Positions 25,985 through 34,400 are shown, numbered from the stretch's first letter. The stretch is 64,000 bases of DNA from Aquimarina sp. MAR_2010_214 (GCF_002846555.1 NZ_PJMS01000001.1:4092001-4156000); one strand, 5' to 3'. Program-made: numbers and translations. The notes: generated by a model from the letters alone, not told the origin.

Positions 25985-26026
25985 AAACTCATCTTTACCC
26001 TTGTAAAAAGGAAAAAAGATGAGTTT
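25985..26026. terminator. Terminator after the two-component system
   Basis: AAACTCATCTTT (25985-25996) pairs with AAAGATGAGTTT (26015-26026), a 12-bp stem with an 18-base loop. It lies between the LytTR gene (plus) and the small peptide gene at 26039-26194 (minus), and may act for both. Confidence 0.65.
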
Positions 26027-26038
26027 ATATAGAACAAA

Positions 26039-26194
26039 TTATTTGATCATTACTTTTCTACGACTAGTAGAAGAATTATCAATAATTATTGGTGTATTCT
26101 TATTCTGATCTGTAATAATTGATCCTCCTTTAACACTTTTTGTTTGTTCATTTTTAATTTCAAACTCTAGAAATTTCACAAATTTACTTTTCAT
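26039..26194 (-). CDS. Orphan double-glycine leader peptide
   Basis: 51 residues, found by reading the minus strand between two longer genes. The leader MKSKFVKFLEFEIKNEQTKS is followed by VKGG, a double-glycine cleavage site, and then a 27-residue polar core rich in Ser/Thr/Asn/Lys (begins SIITDQNKN, ends RRKVMIK). There is no Cys. The leader shape (hydrophobic positions then KGG) fits substrates of C39-peptidase exporters such as the one at 57510-59639. It has no biosynthetic neighbour and sits just downstream of a TPR kinase/LytTR regulator. It may be a signalling or bacteriocin-like peptide; function not shown. Confidence 0.6.
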   Translation of the reverse strand: MKSKFVKFLEFEIKNEQTKSVKGGSIITDQNKNTPIIIDNSSTSRRKVMIK

Positions 26195-26456
26195 TAAATA
26201 TCATTTTTTTAATTAGACATAGGGTAAATGTACAGACATTTTAATCTTCAAAATTTGTTGTTTTATAATCGAATGAGATTATGACATAAGTGACCAGAAC
26301 AAATGTATAAGCGTGGCATATTATATTTTTTAACCTCACAACAGATAACAACTCACTTCATAATCATTACAATCTATACATCCACATTATTTTATAAATA
26401 TAAAGCCTTCGATTCCTAGTTTTATTTTTAATTTTAGGGCAAAATTATTTCATAAT
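26195..26456. other. Intergenic region upstream of nth and of the GG peptide
   Basis: 262 bp of A/T-rich DNA containing divergent promoter space. No repeat or motif stands out. Confidence 0.4.
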
Positions 26457-27125
26457 ATGACTAAACAGGAAAAGGTAGATTTTACTATTAAGACACTTCA
26501 GGAATTATATCCCCAAATACCAATTCCATTAGATCATAAAGACCCGTATACTCTACTCATTGCAGTATTAATGAGTGCACAGAGTACAGATGTAAGAGTT
26601 AATCAGATTACTCCTCTTCTCTTTGACAGAGCAGACAATCCATATGCAATGATTAGATTATCTGTAGAAGAAATTCGTGAAATTATAAAACCTGTAGGTT
26701 TAAGTCCGATGAAAGCTAAAGGTATTCATGGATTATCACATATATTGATCGACAAGCATAATGGACAAGTTCCTCAAAGTTTTGAGGCTTTAGAAGAGCT
26801 ACCTGCTGTTGGTCATAAAACTGCTAGTGTAGTTATGTCTCAAGCATTTGGTGTACCTGCATTTCCTGTAGATACACATATTCATAGATTAATGTATAGA
26901 TGGGGATTTACAAATGGTAAAAACGTTACGCAAACCGAAAAAGACGCCAAGAGATTATTCCCAAAAGAATTATGGAACGATCTGCATCTTCAAATCATAT
27001 GGTATGGTAGAGAATATTCTCCTGCAAGAGGCTGGGATCTTGATAAAGATATTATTACCAAAACTATAGGCAGAAAAACTGTTTTAGACGAGTACCAAAA
27101 AGCAAAAAGGCCTATTAAAAAATAG
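26457..27125 (+). CDS. nth: Endonuclease III (DNA glycosylase/AP lyase) without Fe-S cluster
   Basis: 222 residues, normal length. HhH-GPD superfamily: the helix-hairpin-helix LEELPAVGHKTASVVM holds catalytic Lys121, and Asp139 lies in FPVDTHIHRL. Substrates are oxidised pyrimidines and abasic sites in base excision repair. Unlike E. coli Nth, the C-terminus (GREYSPARGWDLDKDIITKTIG) lacks the four cysteines of the [4Fe-4S] loop, as I would expect for several Bacteroidota enzymes. The final codons run into a terminator stem. Confidence 0.93.
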   Translation: MTKQEKVDFTIKTLQELYPQIPIPLDHKDPYTLLIAVLMSAQSTDVRVNQITPLLFDRADNPYAMIRLSVEEIREIIKPVGLSPMKAKGIHGLSHILIDKHNGQVPQSFEALEELPAVGHKTASVVMSQAFGVPAFPVDTHIHRLMYRWGFTNGKNVTQTEKDAKRLFPKELWNDLHLQIIWYGREYSPARGWDLDKDIITKTIGRKTVLDEYQKAKRPIKK

Positions 27126-27133
27126 GCCTTTTT
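27104..27133 (+). terminator. Terminator overlapping the end of nth
   Basis: AAAAAGGCCTATT (27104-27116), loop AAAA, AATAGGCCTTTTT (27121-27133), a 13-bp perfect stem. The left arm lies in the last codons of nth and the stop TAG (27123-27125) lies in the right arm. It also faces the convergent small gene. Confidence 0.85.
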
Positions 27134-27139
27134 ATAAGT

Positions 27140-27286
27140 TTAATTCAAAATCGCTTCAAACTTAAGATTGTTATACTCTACAACCTGTAACGATTTTGAA
27201 TAGTTTAGAAGAAAATCTATTGTTCTTCTGTTTGGTACTAAATGTTTTTCTTCTTTTTTAGAAGACTTAAAGTAAAATTTTGCCAT
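27140..27286 (-). CDS. Small conserved protein downstream of ECF sigma factor
   Basis: 48 residues from the ATG at 27286 (MAKFYFKSSKKEEKHLVPNR...). The frame opens 15 codons earlier, but that extension looks non-coding. The protein is basic in its first half and ends RTIDFLLNYSKSLQVVEYNNLKFEAILN. I believe similar short proteins follow sigma genes in other flavobacteria, which would argue that it is real, but this needs alignment. It is in the same direction as the sigma gene, 74 bp downstream, so probably in its transcript. Function unknown. Confidence 0.55.
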   Translation of the reverse strand: MAKFYFKSSKKEEKHLVPNRRTIDFLLNYSKSLQVVEYNNLKFEAILN

Positions 27287-27360
27287 ATTATATAATCTTA
27301 AATTTATAGGGTTATATAAGGATAACGGCACTAATTCTACTTTATTGTATAAAAAAGTTA

Positions 27361-27945
27361 TTAATTTGTTAAAACTATATTATTTTTTTCTATTACTTTT
27401 CTTAAATTAATTAACGCATATCGCATTCTACCAAGAGCTGTGTTTATACTAACACCTGTTTTATCAGATATTTCTTTAAAGCTCATATCTCTATACATAC
27501 GCATTATTAAGACTTCTTTCTGATCATCTGGTAATTCTTGAATCAAATTGCGTAGATCTTCTTCAACCTGATCCTTTATTAATCGCTTTTCGGCATTTAG
27601 ATTACCATCACTGATTACAGAGAAGATACTAAACTCTCCGTTATCTTCGAATTTTGGCATACGATTCCCTTTTCTAAAGTGATCAATTACCAAATTATGG
27701 GCAATACGCATTACCCAAGGAAGAAACTTTCCTTCTTCATTATATTTTCCATTTTTTAATGTTCGGATTACTTTTATAAAAGTATCCTGAAAAATATCTT
27801 CCGAAACATCTCTATCAAAAACTTTTGAATAAATGAAACTGTAAATACGTTGCTTATGACGTTCAATAAGAACAGAAAGGGCACATTCGTCTCCTTTAAT
27901 GTAGTTGTTAACCAGAACTGCGTCTGTTAGGGTGTAATTTTTCAT
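27361..27945 (-). CDS. ECF-type RNA polymerase sigma factor
   Basis: 194 residues. Sigma region 2 (~20-95) shows the -10 recognition block DVSEDIFQDTFIKVIRTLKNG and FLPWVMRIAHNLVIDHFRKGNR. Sigma region 4 (~130-185) shows LPDDQKEVLIMRMYRDMSFKEISDKTGVSINTALGRMRYALINLRK. No anti-sigma gene is adjacent; only a 48-residue protein follows. The long spacing to the divergent uvrA (~240 bp) provides independent promoters. Target genes are unknown. Confidence 0.93.
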   Translation of the reverse strand: MKNYTLTDAVLVNNYIKGDECALSVLIERHKQRIYSFIYSKVFDRDVSEDIFQDTFIKVIRTLKNGKYNEEGKFLPWVMRIAHNLVIDHFRKGNRMPKFEDNGEFSIFSVISDGNLNAEKRLIKDQVEEDLRNLIQELPDDQKEVLIMRMYRDMSFKEISDKTGVSINTALGRMRYALINLRKVIEKNNIVLTN

Positions 27946-28155
27946 ACCTTGACAAAATTTAGTACAAACAAGCGTGGGGCTCGTGCTATGTTAAACTTAT
28001 AAAGTAAAGGTATGCTATAGGCAGTTTTATTTAAATTTTGGTTATTTAATTCGGGGCTAAGATAATAACATTCATTGAATTTCAAACAATTTCTTGTTAA
28101 TTTTTTTAACTAAACTTTCAATCTACATAGATTATCATACTTGTTTAGTAATCCT

Positions 28156-28163
28156 TATCTTTG
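28156..28163 (+). promoter_or_regulatory. -7 element for uvrA
   Basis: TATCTTTG fits the TAnnTTTG -7 consensus of Bacteroidota and lies 21 bp upstream of the chosen uvrA ATG. No matching -33 TTG at ideal spacing is evident. Confidence 0.4.
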
Positions 28164-28184
28164 CTTCCTTACCGCATATTTACT

Positions 28185-30965
28185 ATGATTCAAGACATTA
28201 CAACCTTAGATCCAAAAGAGAATATAATTATCAAAGGAGCTAAACTTCACAACCTGAAAGATTTAGACGCTGTTATTCCTAGAAACAGATTAGTAGTCAT
28301 TACAGGACTATCTGGTTCTGGTAAATCCAGTTTAGCTTTTGATACCTTATATGCAGAAGGGCAACGCAGATATGTAGAAAGTCTTTCGTCCTATGCAAGG
28401 CAGTTTTTAGGGCGTCTTAATAAACCCAAAGTAGATTACATAAAAGGCATAGCACCAGCAATAGCAATAGAACAAAAAGTAAATTCTACAAATCCAAGAT
28501 CTACTGTCGGAACTACCACAGAAATCTATGACTATCTGAAATTACTTTTTGCTAGAATAGGTAAAACCTACTCCCCTGTTTCTGGTAATCAGGTAAAAAA
28601 AGATAGAGTAACCGATGTAATCGAATACATAAAATCTTTTGAAGATGGAGAAAAACTATTACTACTCTCCCCTATTCATATCGAAGAAGGTCGTACACTA
28701 GAAGGAAAACTAAAAGTATTACAACAACAAGGATATGCACGTATAAAAAACAATGGTACTGTATCCCGAATAGAAGACGCTTCTATACAAGAAAATGATG
28801 ACTTTTATCTGGTTGTCGATCGTATCGTAAAAAGAGATGAAGAAGACTTTTATAACCGCTTGGCAGATGCTATTGGCTCCGCATTTTTTGAAGGTAAAGG
28901 CACTTGTTTTATCGAAACACTAAATGGAGGTAACCTCAAACAATTTAGTAATAAATTCGAATTAGACGGAATATCTTTCCTTGAACCCAATATTCATTTA
29001 TTTAGCTTTAATAATCCATATGGTGCTTGTCCAAAATGTGAAGGCTATGGTGATGTAATAGGTATTGATCAGGATCTTGTTATCCCTAATACTGCATTGA
29101 GTATATATGAAGGAGCCGTTTTTCCCTGGCGAGGTGAAAGTATGGGATGGTATAAAGATCAATTGGTAAATAATGCCTATAAATTTGATTTCCCTATTCA
29201 TAAACCTTATTTCGAATTATCAGATCAAGATAAAGAACTGTTATGGAAAGGAAATGAATATTTTGAAGGTATTACCAGTTTCTTTAAAGAACTAGAAGCC
29301 AAAGCTTATAAAATTCAGAATCGGGTCATGCTTTCTCGCTATCGTGGAAAAACAAAATGTAATACCTGTCAAGGAAAACGTTTACGTAAAGAAGCAAATT
29401 ATGTAAAAGTTGATGGGGCTACACTTACTGATTTGGTAGAAAAACCATTAAATGAGTTAGCAGATTTCTTTAAAAATATTACACTTAATGAATATGATAC
29501 TAAAATCGCTAATCGCCTTCTTAAAGAAATCAATACTCGATTAGAATTTTTACAAAATGTAGGGTTAGAATATTTAACGCTTAATCGTAAATCAAATACA
29601 TTATCCGGAGGAGAATCACAACGTATCAATCTGGCAACCTCGCTAGGAAGTAGCTTGGTAGGTTCTATGTACATTCTTGATGAACCTAGTATAGGATTGC
29701 ACCCAAAAGATACCGAAAAACTCATTAAAGTACTGCAATCTCTTCGTGATTTAGGAAATACCGTAATCGTTGTAGAACACGATGAAGATATCATGAAAGC
29801 TGCAGACGAAATCATAGATATAGGCCCAGAAGCAGGTACTTTTGGTGGTCATGTGGTTGCAACAGGTCCTTTTGACCAAATCCTAAAAGCAGATTCTCTA
29901 ACTGCAAAATATCTGAATGGAGCTCTAGAAATTGAAGTTCCCGCAACTAGAAGAACCTCTAAGTATAATGTCGAAATTATAGGAGCACGTGAGAATAATC
30001 TAAAAAATATTGATGTAAAAGTTCCTCTCGGAGGTTTTACAGCAATTACAGGAGTATCTGGGAGTGGTAAAAGTACGCTTGTTAAAAAAATTATATACCC
30101 TTCTTTACTCAAACAATTGGGAGGGTATGGAGAAAAAGCCGGGCAGTTTACAGAATTAAAAGGCAATTATAGTAATATTAAACATGTAGAGTTTGTAGAT
30201 CAGAATCCAATTGGTAGATCCTCTCGCTCTAATCCTGTTACTTATATTAAAGCCTATGATGATATTCGTAACCTATTCGCTTCCCAAAAATTATCCGGGA
30301 TTCGTAACTATAAAGCAAAGCACTTTTCTTTTAATGTAGATGGCGGTCGATGTGAGACCTGTAAAGGAGAAGGAGAAGTTACAATAGAGATGCAGTTTAT
30401 GGCCGATGTACATCTAGAATGTGAAACCTGCGGCGGAAAACGCTTCAAAAAAGATGTTCTCGAAGTAACATTTCATGATAAAAATATTCATGATGTACTC
30501 TCTATGACCATAGACAACGCCATTGATTTCTTTTCAGATCATAATCAAACCAAAATCCAAAGAAAATTACAACCCCTGCAAGATGTTGGCCTGGGATATG
30601 TGCAATTAGGGCAAAGCTCTTCTACTCTTTCTGGTGGTGAGGCTCAACGAATTAAACTAGCTTCATTTTTGGTAAAAGGAAATACCAAAGACAAAGCATT
30701 ATTTATTTTTGATGAACCTACTACGGGGCTTCATTTTCATGATATCAAGAAATTACTCAAATCATTTAATGAATTGATTGCAAAAGGACATTCTATCTTA
30801 GTGATAGAACACAATTTAGATCTTATTAAATGTGCCGATTATATAATTGACCTGGGACTCGAAGGTGGTAAAAACGGAGGCAATATCATTGCAGAAGGTA
30901 CACCCGAAGAAATTGTAAAAATCAAAGGTTCATATACAGGAGAATACTTGAAAGAGAAGTTATAA
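28185..30965 (+). CDS. uvrA: UvrABC system protein A
   Basis: 926 residues from the ATG at 28185; an upstream TTG eight codons earlier is less likely and would overlap the promoter. It has two ABC ATPase modules: Walker A GLSGSGKSS and GVSGSGKST; signatures LSGGESQR and LSGGEAQR; Walker B LDEPSIGLH and FDEPTTGLH. Zinc-finger CxxC pairs are seen (CPKCEGYG with CNTCQGKR; CETCKGEG with CETCGGKR). It recognises bulky DNA lesions with UvrB in nucleotide excision repair. Length agrees with the family. It is monocistronic. Confidence 0.97.
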   Translation: MIQDITTLDPKENIIIKGAKLHNLKDLDAVIPRNRLVVITGLSGSGKSSLAFDTLYAEGQRRYVESLSSYARQFLGRLNKPKVDYIKGIAPAIAIEQKVNSTNPRSTVGTTTEIYDYLKLLFARIGKTYSPVSGNQVKKDRVTDVIEYIKSFEDGEKLLLLSPIHIEEGRTLEGKLKVLQQQGYARIKNNGTVSRIEDASIQENDDFYLVVDRIVKRDEEDFYNRLADAIGSAFFEGKGTCFIETLNGGNLKQFSNKFELDGISFLEPNIHLFSFNNPYGACPKCEGYGDVIGIDQDLVIPNTALSIYEGAVFPWRGESMGWYKDQLVNNAYKFDFPIHKPYFELSDQDKELLWKGNEYFEGITSFFKELEAKAYKIQNRVMLSRYRGKTKCNTCQGKRLRKEANYVKVDGATLTDLVEKPLNELADFFKNITLNEYDTKIANRLLKEINTRLEFLQNVGLEYLTLNRKSNTLSGGESQRINLATSLGSSLVGSMYILDEPSIGLHPKDTEKLIKVLQSLRDLGNTVIVVEHDEDIMKAADEIIDIGPEAGTFGGHVVATGPFDQILKADSLTAKYLNGALEIEVPATRRTSKYNVEIIGARENNLKNIDVKVPLGGFTAITGVSGSGKSTLVKKIIYPSLLKQLGGYGEKAGQFTELKGNYSNIKHVEFVDQNPIGRSSRSNPVTYIKAYDDIRNLFASQKLSGIRNYKAKHFSFNVDGGRCETCKGEGEVTIEMQFMADVHLECETCGGKRFKKDVLEVTFHDKNIHDVLSMTIDNAIDFFSDHNQTKIQRKLQPLQDVGLGYVQLGQSSSTLSGGEAQRIKLASFLVKGNTKDKALFIFDEPTTGLHFHDIKKLLKSFNELIAKGHSILVIEHNLDLIKCADYIIDLGLEGGKNGGNIIAEGTPEEIVKIKGSYTGEYLKEKL

Positions 30966-30994
30966 TCTCCCTCTATATCTTGCAGCTACACAAC

Positions 30995-31092
30995 TATATA
31001 CTTACATAAGTTTCTCGCACGATGCAAGAGTTAAAGTGCACATATACATGAGCTTCTCGCATGATGCGGGAGTAAAATATATACTTACATAA
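30995..31092. repeat. Short paired direct repeats (REP-like hairpins)
   Basis: TATATACTTACATAA occurs at 30995-31009 and 31078-31092. Between them TTCTCGCACGATGCAAGAGT (31012-31031) recurs as TTCTCGCATGATGCGGGAGT (31054-31073), each able to form a small CTCGCA/TGCrrGAG hairpin. No ORF is present. It resembles the small hairpin repeats scattered in flavobacterial intergenic DNA. Confidence 0.5.
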
Positions 31093-31207
31093 ATATCGTT
31101 ACTTCTATTTTGAAATAATCACAAACATTAACATTATTCTAGTACCCAAACTTGTAATGTTATCATTGTCTTTTCGGCTAAAAGTTCTTAATCTCAAAAT
31201 CAAAACA

Positions 31208-31852
31208 ATGTCACTTACCGAAGATCTAAAAACTCGTACCCAAGCATCCCTAAAAAAATACCCCGAAAACGTTCATCAAATAATGAATAATGGGATAAAA
31301 GCATTAAAAGACACCGAAATCATAGCAAGGGCCTTAAAAACGGGAGATCGTATCCCTGAAATTATACTTCCAAATGCTTCAAATAAAAATATAACTGTAC
31401 AGGAAATATTATTAGATAAAAAAGTGATATTATCCTTTTATCGTGGCGGATGGTGCCCTTATTGCAATTTAGAACTAAGCGCATTACAACAAGCACTACC
31501 AGAATTTGAAAAATGCGGTACTACATTAGTTGCCATAAGTCCAGAAACTCCTGATAATTCTCTAAGCACTTCAGAAAAAAACAATCTAAGTTTTGAAGTT
31601 CTATCTGATCTAGACAATAAGATTGCTTCTAAGTTCAATCTCACCTTTACGCTACCCGAAGACCTTATTGAAGTTTATAAAGGGTTCGGTATCAATTTAG
31701 AAAAAAGCAATGGAAACCCTAAACAACAACTCCCAATATCTGCGACCTATGTAATTGATCAGGACGGTACGATTATCTATCATTACATTAAAGAAGATTA
31801 TAAAGAAAGAGCTGATCCTAAAGAAATAATTAAATTTCTGAAACACAAATAA
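31208..31852 (+). CDS. AhpC/TSA-family peroxiredoxin-like protein
   Basis: 214 residues from the ATG at 31208 (MSLTEDL); the longer frame from 31157 looks untranslated. It has a thioredoxin fold with active-site Cys83-Pro-Tyr-Cys86 (YRGGWCPYCN), as in the peroxiredoxin-like alkyl-hydroperoxide-reductase group with an extra N-terminal helical ~45 residues. Later motifs are LVAISPETPDNS and ATYVIDQDGTIIYHYIKEDYKERADP. It would reduce peroxides or act as a thiol oxidoreductase in the cytosol (no signal peptide). It is a single gene. Confidence 0.85.
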   Translation: MSLTEDLKTRTQASLKKYPENVHQIMNNGIKALKDTEIIARALKTGDRIPEIILPNASNKNITVQEILLDKKVILSFYRGGWCPYCNLELSALQQALPEFEKCGTTLVAISPETPDNSLSTSEKNNLSFEVLSDLDNKIASKFNLTFTLPEDLIEVYKGFGINLEKSNGNPKQQLPISATYVIDQDGTIIYHYIKEDYKERADPKEIIKFLKHK

Positions 31853-31884
31853 TTAACCTCGATTTATCATTTCTTACATGCTTT

Positions 31885-31900
31885 TGGCACGCCATTTGTG
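31885..31900 (+). promoter_or_regulatory. Sigma-54-like -24/-12 promoter
   Basis: TGGCAC-GCCAT-TTGTG fits TGGCAC-N5-TTGC apart from one base of the -12 box. It lies 67 bp upstream of the secreted protein gene at 31967. The paralogous gene at 35615 has an equivalent site at 35542-35557. Confidence 0.55.
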
Positions 31901-31966
31901 AAACATATATCAAATAGCGGAAGCCGAAAAGCTAATGAGTAGGCATAAACCCAAAACATGTAAGTT

Positions 31967-32638
31967 ATGAAAAAAATGATACTTTTTATTGCAGTATTAT
32001 TACTAGTAGGAACAACTGCACAAGCGACCGACCAAAAACACTCGGATCACCAGGATAGGGTTACAAAACGCTATTACCACAAGCAACCCATTGTATTTGC
32101 TGAAGGCGGAGTACAATTTTTCGTGTATCCCGAAGGAGACATTGATTACAGAATCATTAAAAGAAGACGTAGATCCCATTATGGGAACTGGAATAATAAC
32201 GCATATAACACACCCGGTTCATATGCACATCGCAGACACCATAATAACTTTATTAGATATGATGATTATGGTCGATTGAAAAAGGTAGGACGCAATTACA
32301 TTACGTATGATCGATATAACAGAGTGCGTAGAATAGGTGCCATATCAATGCGATATAATAGAAGAGGATTAGTATATCAAATAGGAGGTCTATATATCTA
32401 TTACAAAAAATATGGTCGAATAAAATATGTAGAAGGTGGTATTCACTATGATGGTTGTGGATATTGTGGAATTGATTCATGTGCCATCACCCACACCCCG
32501 TATTATAATCAAAATTGGAAATCTAAACATTATAAACATGATGATGACGATGATGACGATGATGACGATGATGACGATGATGATCACTATTATAAGGATA
32601 GAAAAAGAAAAAAAAGATATAACGATGACGATGATTAA
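31967..32638 (+). CDS. Secreted repeat protein with poly-Asp tail (paralogue of 35615 gene)
   Basis: 223 residues. SPI signal (MKKMILFIAVLLLVGTTAQA). The start of the mature part, KQPIVFAEGGVQFFVYPEGDIDYRI, matches the paralogue at 35615 (KSFIFSEGGINFSVYADGQFDFYI). A Tyr/Gly-rich repeat region follows (YDDYGRLKKVGRNYITYDRYNRVRRIGAI...). Three Cys lie in YDGCGYCGIDSC, and a run of about 15 Asp precedes a Lys/Arg-rich end. Function unknown; probably periplasmic or surface and metal- or polyion-binding by composition. It sits behind a sigma-54-like promoter. Confidence 0.75.
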   Translation: MKKMILFIAVLLLVGTTAQATDQKHSDHQDRVTKRYYHKQPIVFAEGGVQFFVYPEGDIDYRIIKRRRRSHYGNWNNNAYNTPGSYAHRRHHNNFIRYDDYGRLKKVGRNYITYDRYNRVRRIGAISMRYNRRGLVYQIGGLYIYYKKYGRIKYVEGGIHYDGCGYCGIDSCAITHTPYYNQNWKSKHYKHDDDDDDDDDDDDDDDHYYKDRKRKKRYNDDDD

Positions 32639-32709
32639 AAAATAGATTGTATAAAAATTGGTTAGTTGTTTAAATCCCGTTGCCAGGAGTATTTGGTAGC
32701 GGGATTTTC

Positions 32710-32806
32710 TGTTTTAGGGCGTTCGAGCGGGCTATCCGTTGCAATTCCTCACACGCTATTGGCGTGCTGCGGGATTTACACTACTATCCCTAACGCAAAA
32801 CCACAT
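32710..32806. repeat. REP-like intergenic repeat (GTTTTAGGGCGTT... block)
   Basis: The block starts GTTTTAGGGCGTTCGAGCGG, contains GGGCTATCCGTTGC, a small hairpin CACGC/GCGTG (32752-32756 and 32762-32766), and ends CTATCCCTAACGCAAAAC. I recall very similar blocks scattered through flavobacterial genomes, often after genes. It is GC-richer than its surroundings. Its role is unknown. Confidence 0.5.
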
Positions 32807-33054
32807 ACAATTGATGAACCTTATTTCCGACTTAAATACATTAAAACTTCGTTATAAGACTTAAAAGCACCATAAAACATGATGTTTTCTTAGTTTTAGC
32901 ACAGCATCGCCCTATGGTTAAGCTGAAAAATGTAATACAACGGTATATTTTGAAGTAATTTCAAAGGGTAATAGATTTTCTAATGTATAACCCTGGTTTA
33001 AAGTGTTGTTAACCTTTTTTCAAGACAGCATGAATATCATATATTTATACCTTT

Positions 33055-33155
33055 TACCAGTTCTCATATGAAAATACTGTAAACTGAATCAAATTATTTT
33101 TGATTCAGACGAAAAAGAAATGATTTTAATAGGTAATTTCATATGAGAACTGGTA
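33055..33155. repeat. MITE-like element with 19-bp perfect inverted ends
   Basis: TACCAGTTCTCATATGAAA (33055-33073) and TTTCATATGAGAACTGGTA (33137-33155) are perfect complements. A second perfect hairpin lies inside, CTGAATCAAA (33084-33093) with TTTGATTCAG (33099-33108). Total 101 bp, no coding capacity, just upstream of the amidohydrolase gene. No target-site duplication is obvious. Confidence 0.7.
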
Positions 33156-33203
33156 TTGTACCCATCATAAATAGTCATTTTACTAAATATCAAATCAAAA
33201 AAT

Positions 33204-34298
33204 ATGAACTTTTGTAAAACTTTTCTATTACTTTTTATAATCGCTAATGCATCAATAACTGCTCAAAAAATGCAATTCGAAGACTACGACCCACCCTCTA
33301 CTCTAGTCGTTCCCGGAACAGAAATTAAAAAAGCAAAATTTCCTTTTATCGATGTACATAATCATCAATTTAGAATGCCAACGCAAAATCTACAAGAAGT
33401 CGTTACAGAAATGGATAAACTAAACATGGCGGTAATGGTAAACCTATCAGGAAGAGGCCGAGGATCTGATGAGCATCTTACTAAATCACTAGAAAATGTT
33501 AAAACTAACTTCCCTAATAGATTCATCGTATTTACAAATATCAACCTTAAAGGAATAGATGAACCTGACTGGACAGAAAAAACAGTTGCTCAAATAGAAA
33601 AAGATGTCACTATGGGAGCCAACGGATTAAAGATCTATAAAAGTCAAGGGATGGATAATAAAGATAGTAAAGGCAATCGTATTAAAATCGATGATCCACG
33701 AATAGGACCAGTATGGGAAAAATGTGGTCAATTAGGTATCCCTGTTTTGATACATTCTGCAGATCCAAAACCATTTTGGGATGCACATGATAATAAAAAT
33801 GAACGCTGGTTAGAACTTAAACTGCGATCAAGAAGAAAAAGAGATTCCAAAGTAACCGGTTCATGGAAAACCATAATACAAGAACAACACAATATTTTTA
33901 AAAAACATAAAAACACTAAATTTATCAATGCCCATTTGGGTTGGTATGGAAACAATCTTGCAAAACTTGCTGAACTTATGGATGAAATGCCTAATATGTA
34001 TAGCGAGATTGGAGCGGTTATAGCAGAATTGGGGCGGCAACCTCGTAACGCAAAAGCTTTCCTTACTAAATATCAGGATAGAGTAATGTTCGGAAAAGAT
34101 TCATGGAATCCCGAAGAATACTATACCTACTTTAGAGTTTTAGAATCAGACGATGAATATTTTCCTTACTACAAAAGATATCATGCGTTCTGGAAAATGT
34201 ATGGATTAGATCTTGATGATGAAGTATTAAAAAAGTTATATTATAAAAATGCACTTAAAATAATCCCTAATATCGATAAGAGCCTATTTCCCAACTAG
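33204..34298 (+). CDS. Exported amidohydrolase-family metal-dependent hydrolase
   Basis: 364 residues with a signal peptide ending NASITAQ. TIM-barrel amidohydrolase (amidohydro_2 type): metal ligands in FIDVHNHQFRMP, GIPVLIHSADPKPFWD, FINAHLGWYGNNL and VMFGKDSWNPEEY. The Lys in ANGLKIYKSQG may assist the metal site. The substrate is unknown; relatives hydrolyse or decarboxylate small cyclic compounds. The exported location is unusual for the family. Single gene, with a MITE-like element 48 bp upstream and a bidirectional terminator downstream. Confidence 0.88.
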   Translation: MNFCKTFLLLFIIANASITAQKMQFEDYDPPSTLVVPGTEIKKAKFPFIDVHNHQFRMPTQNLQEVVTEMDKLNMAVMVNLSGRGRGSDEHLTKSLENVKTNFPNRFIVFTNINLKGIDEPDWTEKTVAQIEKDVTMGANGLKIYKSQGMDNKDSKGNRIKIDDPRIGPVWEKCGQLGIPVLIHSADPKPFWDAHDNKNERWLELKLRSRRKRDSKVTGSWKTIIQEQHNIFKKHKNTKFINAHLGWYGNNLAKLAELMDEMPNMYSEIGAVIAELGRQPRNAKAFLTKYQDRVMFGKDSWNPEEYYTYFRVLESDDEYFPYYKRYHAFWKMYGLDLDDEVLKKLYYKNALKIIPNIDKSLFPN

Positions 34299-34333
34299 AA
34301 ATAAGCAATTTGTGATTTCCATATTATAATACA

Positions 34334-34376
34334 ATCGATATACAAAATATCGTATTAAAATATTTTGTATATCGAT
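34334..34376. terminator. Bidirectional terminator-like hairpin
   Basis: ATCGATATACAAAATAT (34334-34350) and ATATTTTGTATATCGAT (34360-34376) form a perfect 17-bp stem between the convergent amidohydrolase and lipoprotein genes. The stem is AT-rich, so it is a weaker terminator than its length suggests. Confidence 0.65.
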
Positions 34377-34400
34377 CTAAAACATAAACCAATTATTGTA

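Larger units (their letters stand above)
32639..33203. other. Long intergenic region with two repeat elements
   Basis: 565 bp with no supported gene. It holds a REP-like block at ~32710-32806 and a 101-bp inverted-repeat element at 33055-33155. The open frame at 32666-32857 lies in the repeat and is not taken as a gene. Confidence 0.5.

Noticed and set aside
29399..30166. Antisense open frames within uvrA
   Set aside because: They lie inside a well-conserved gene with all expected motifs and have no features of their own.
31157..31207. Upstream start for the AhpC-like gene
   Set aside because: The 17 extra residues are not family-like and the ATG at 31208 aligns with the usual N-terminus.
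32666..32857. 63-codon open frame
   Set aside because: It lies across a REP-like repeat, has odd composition and no recognisable similarity to any protein.
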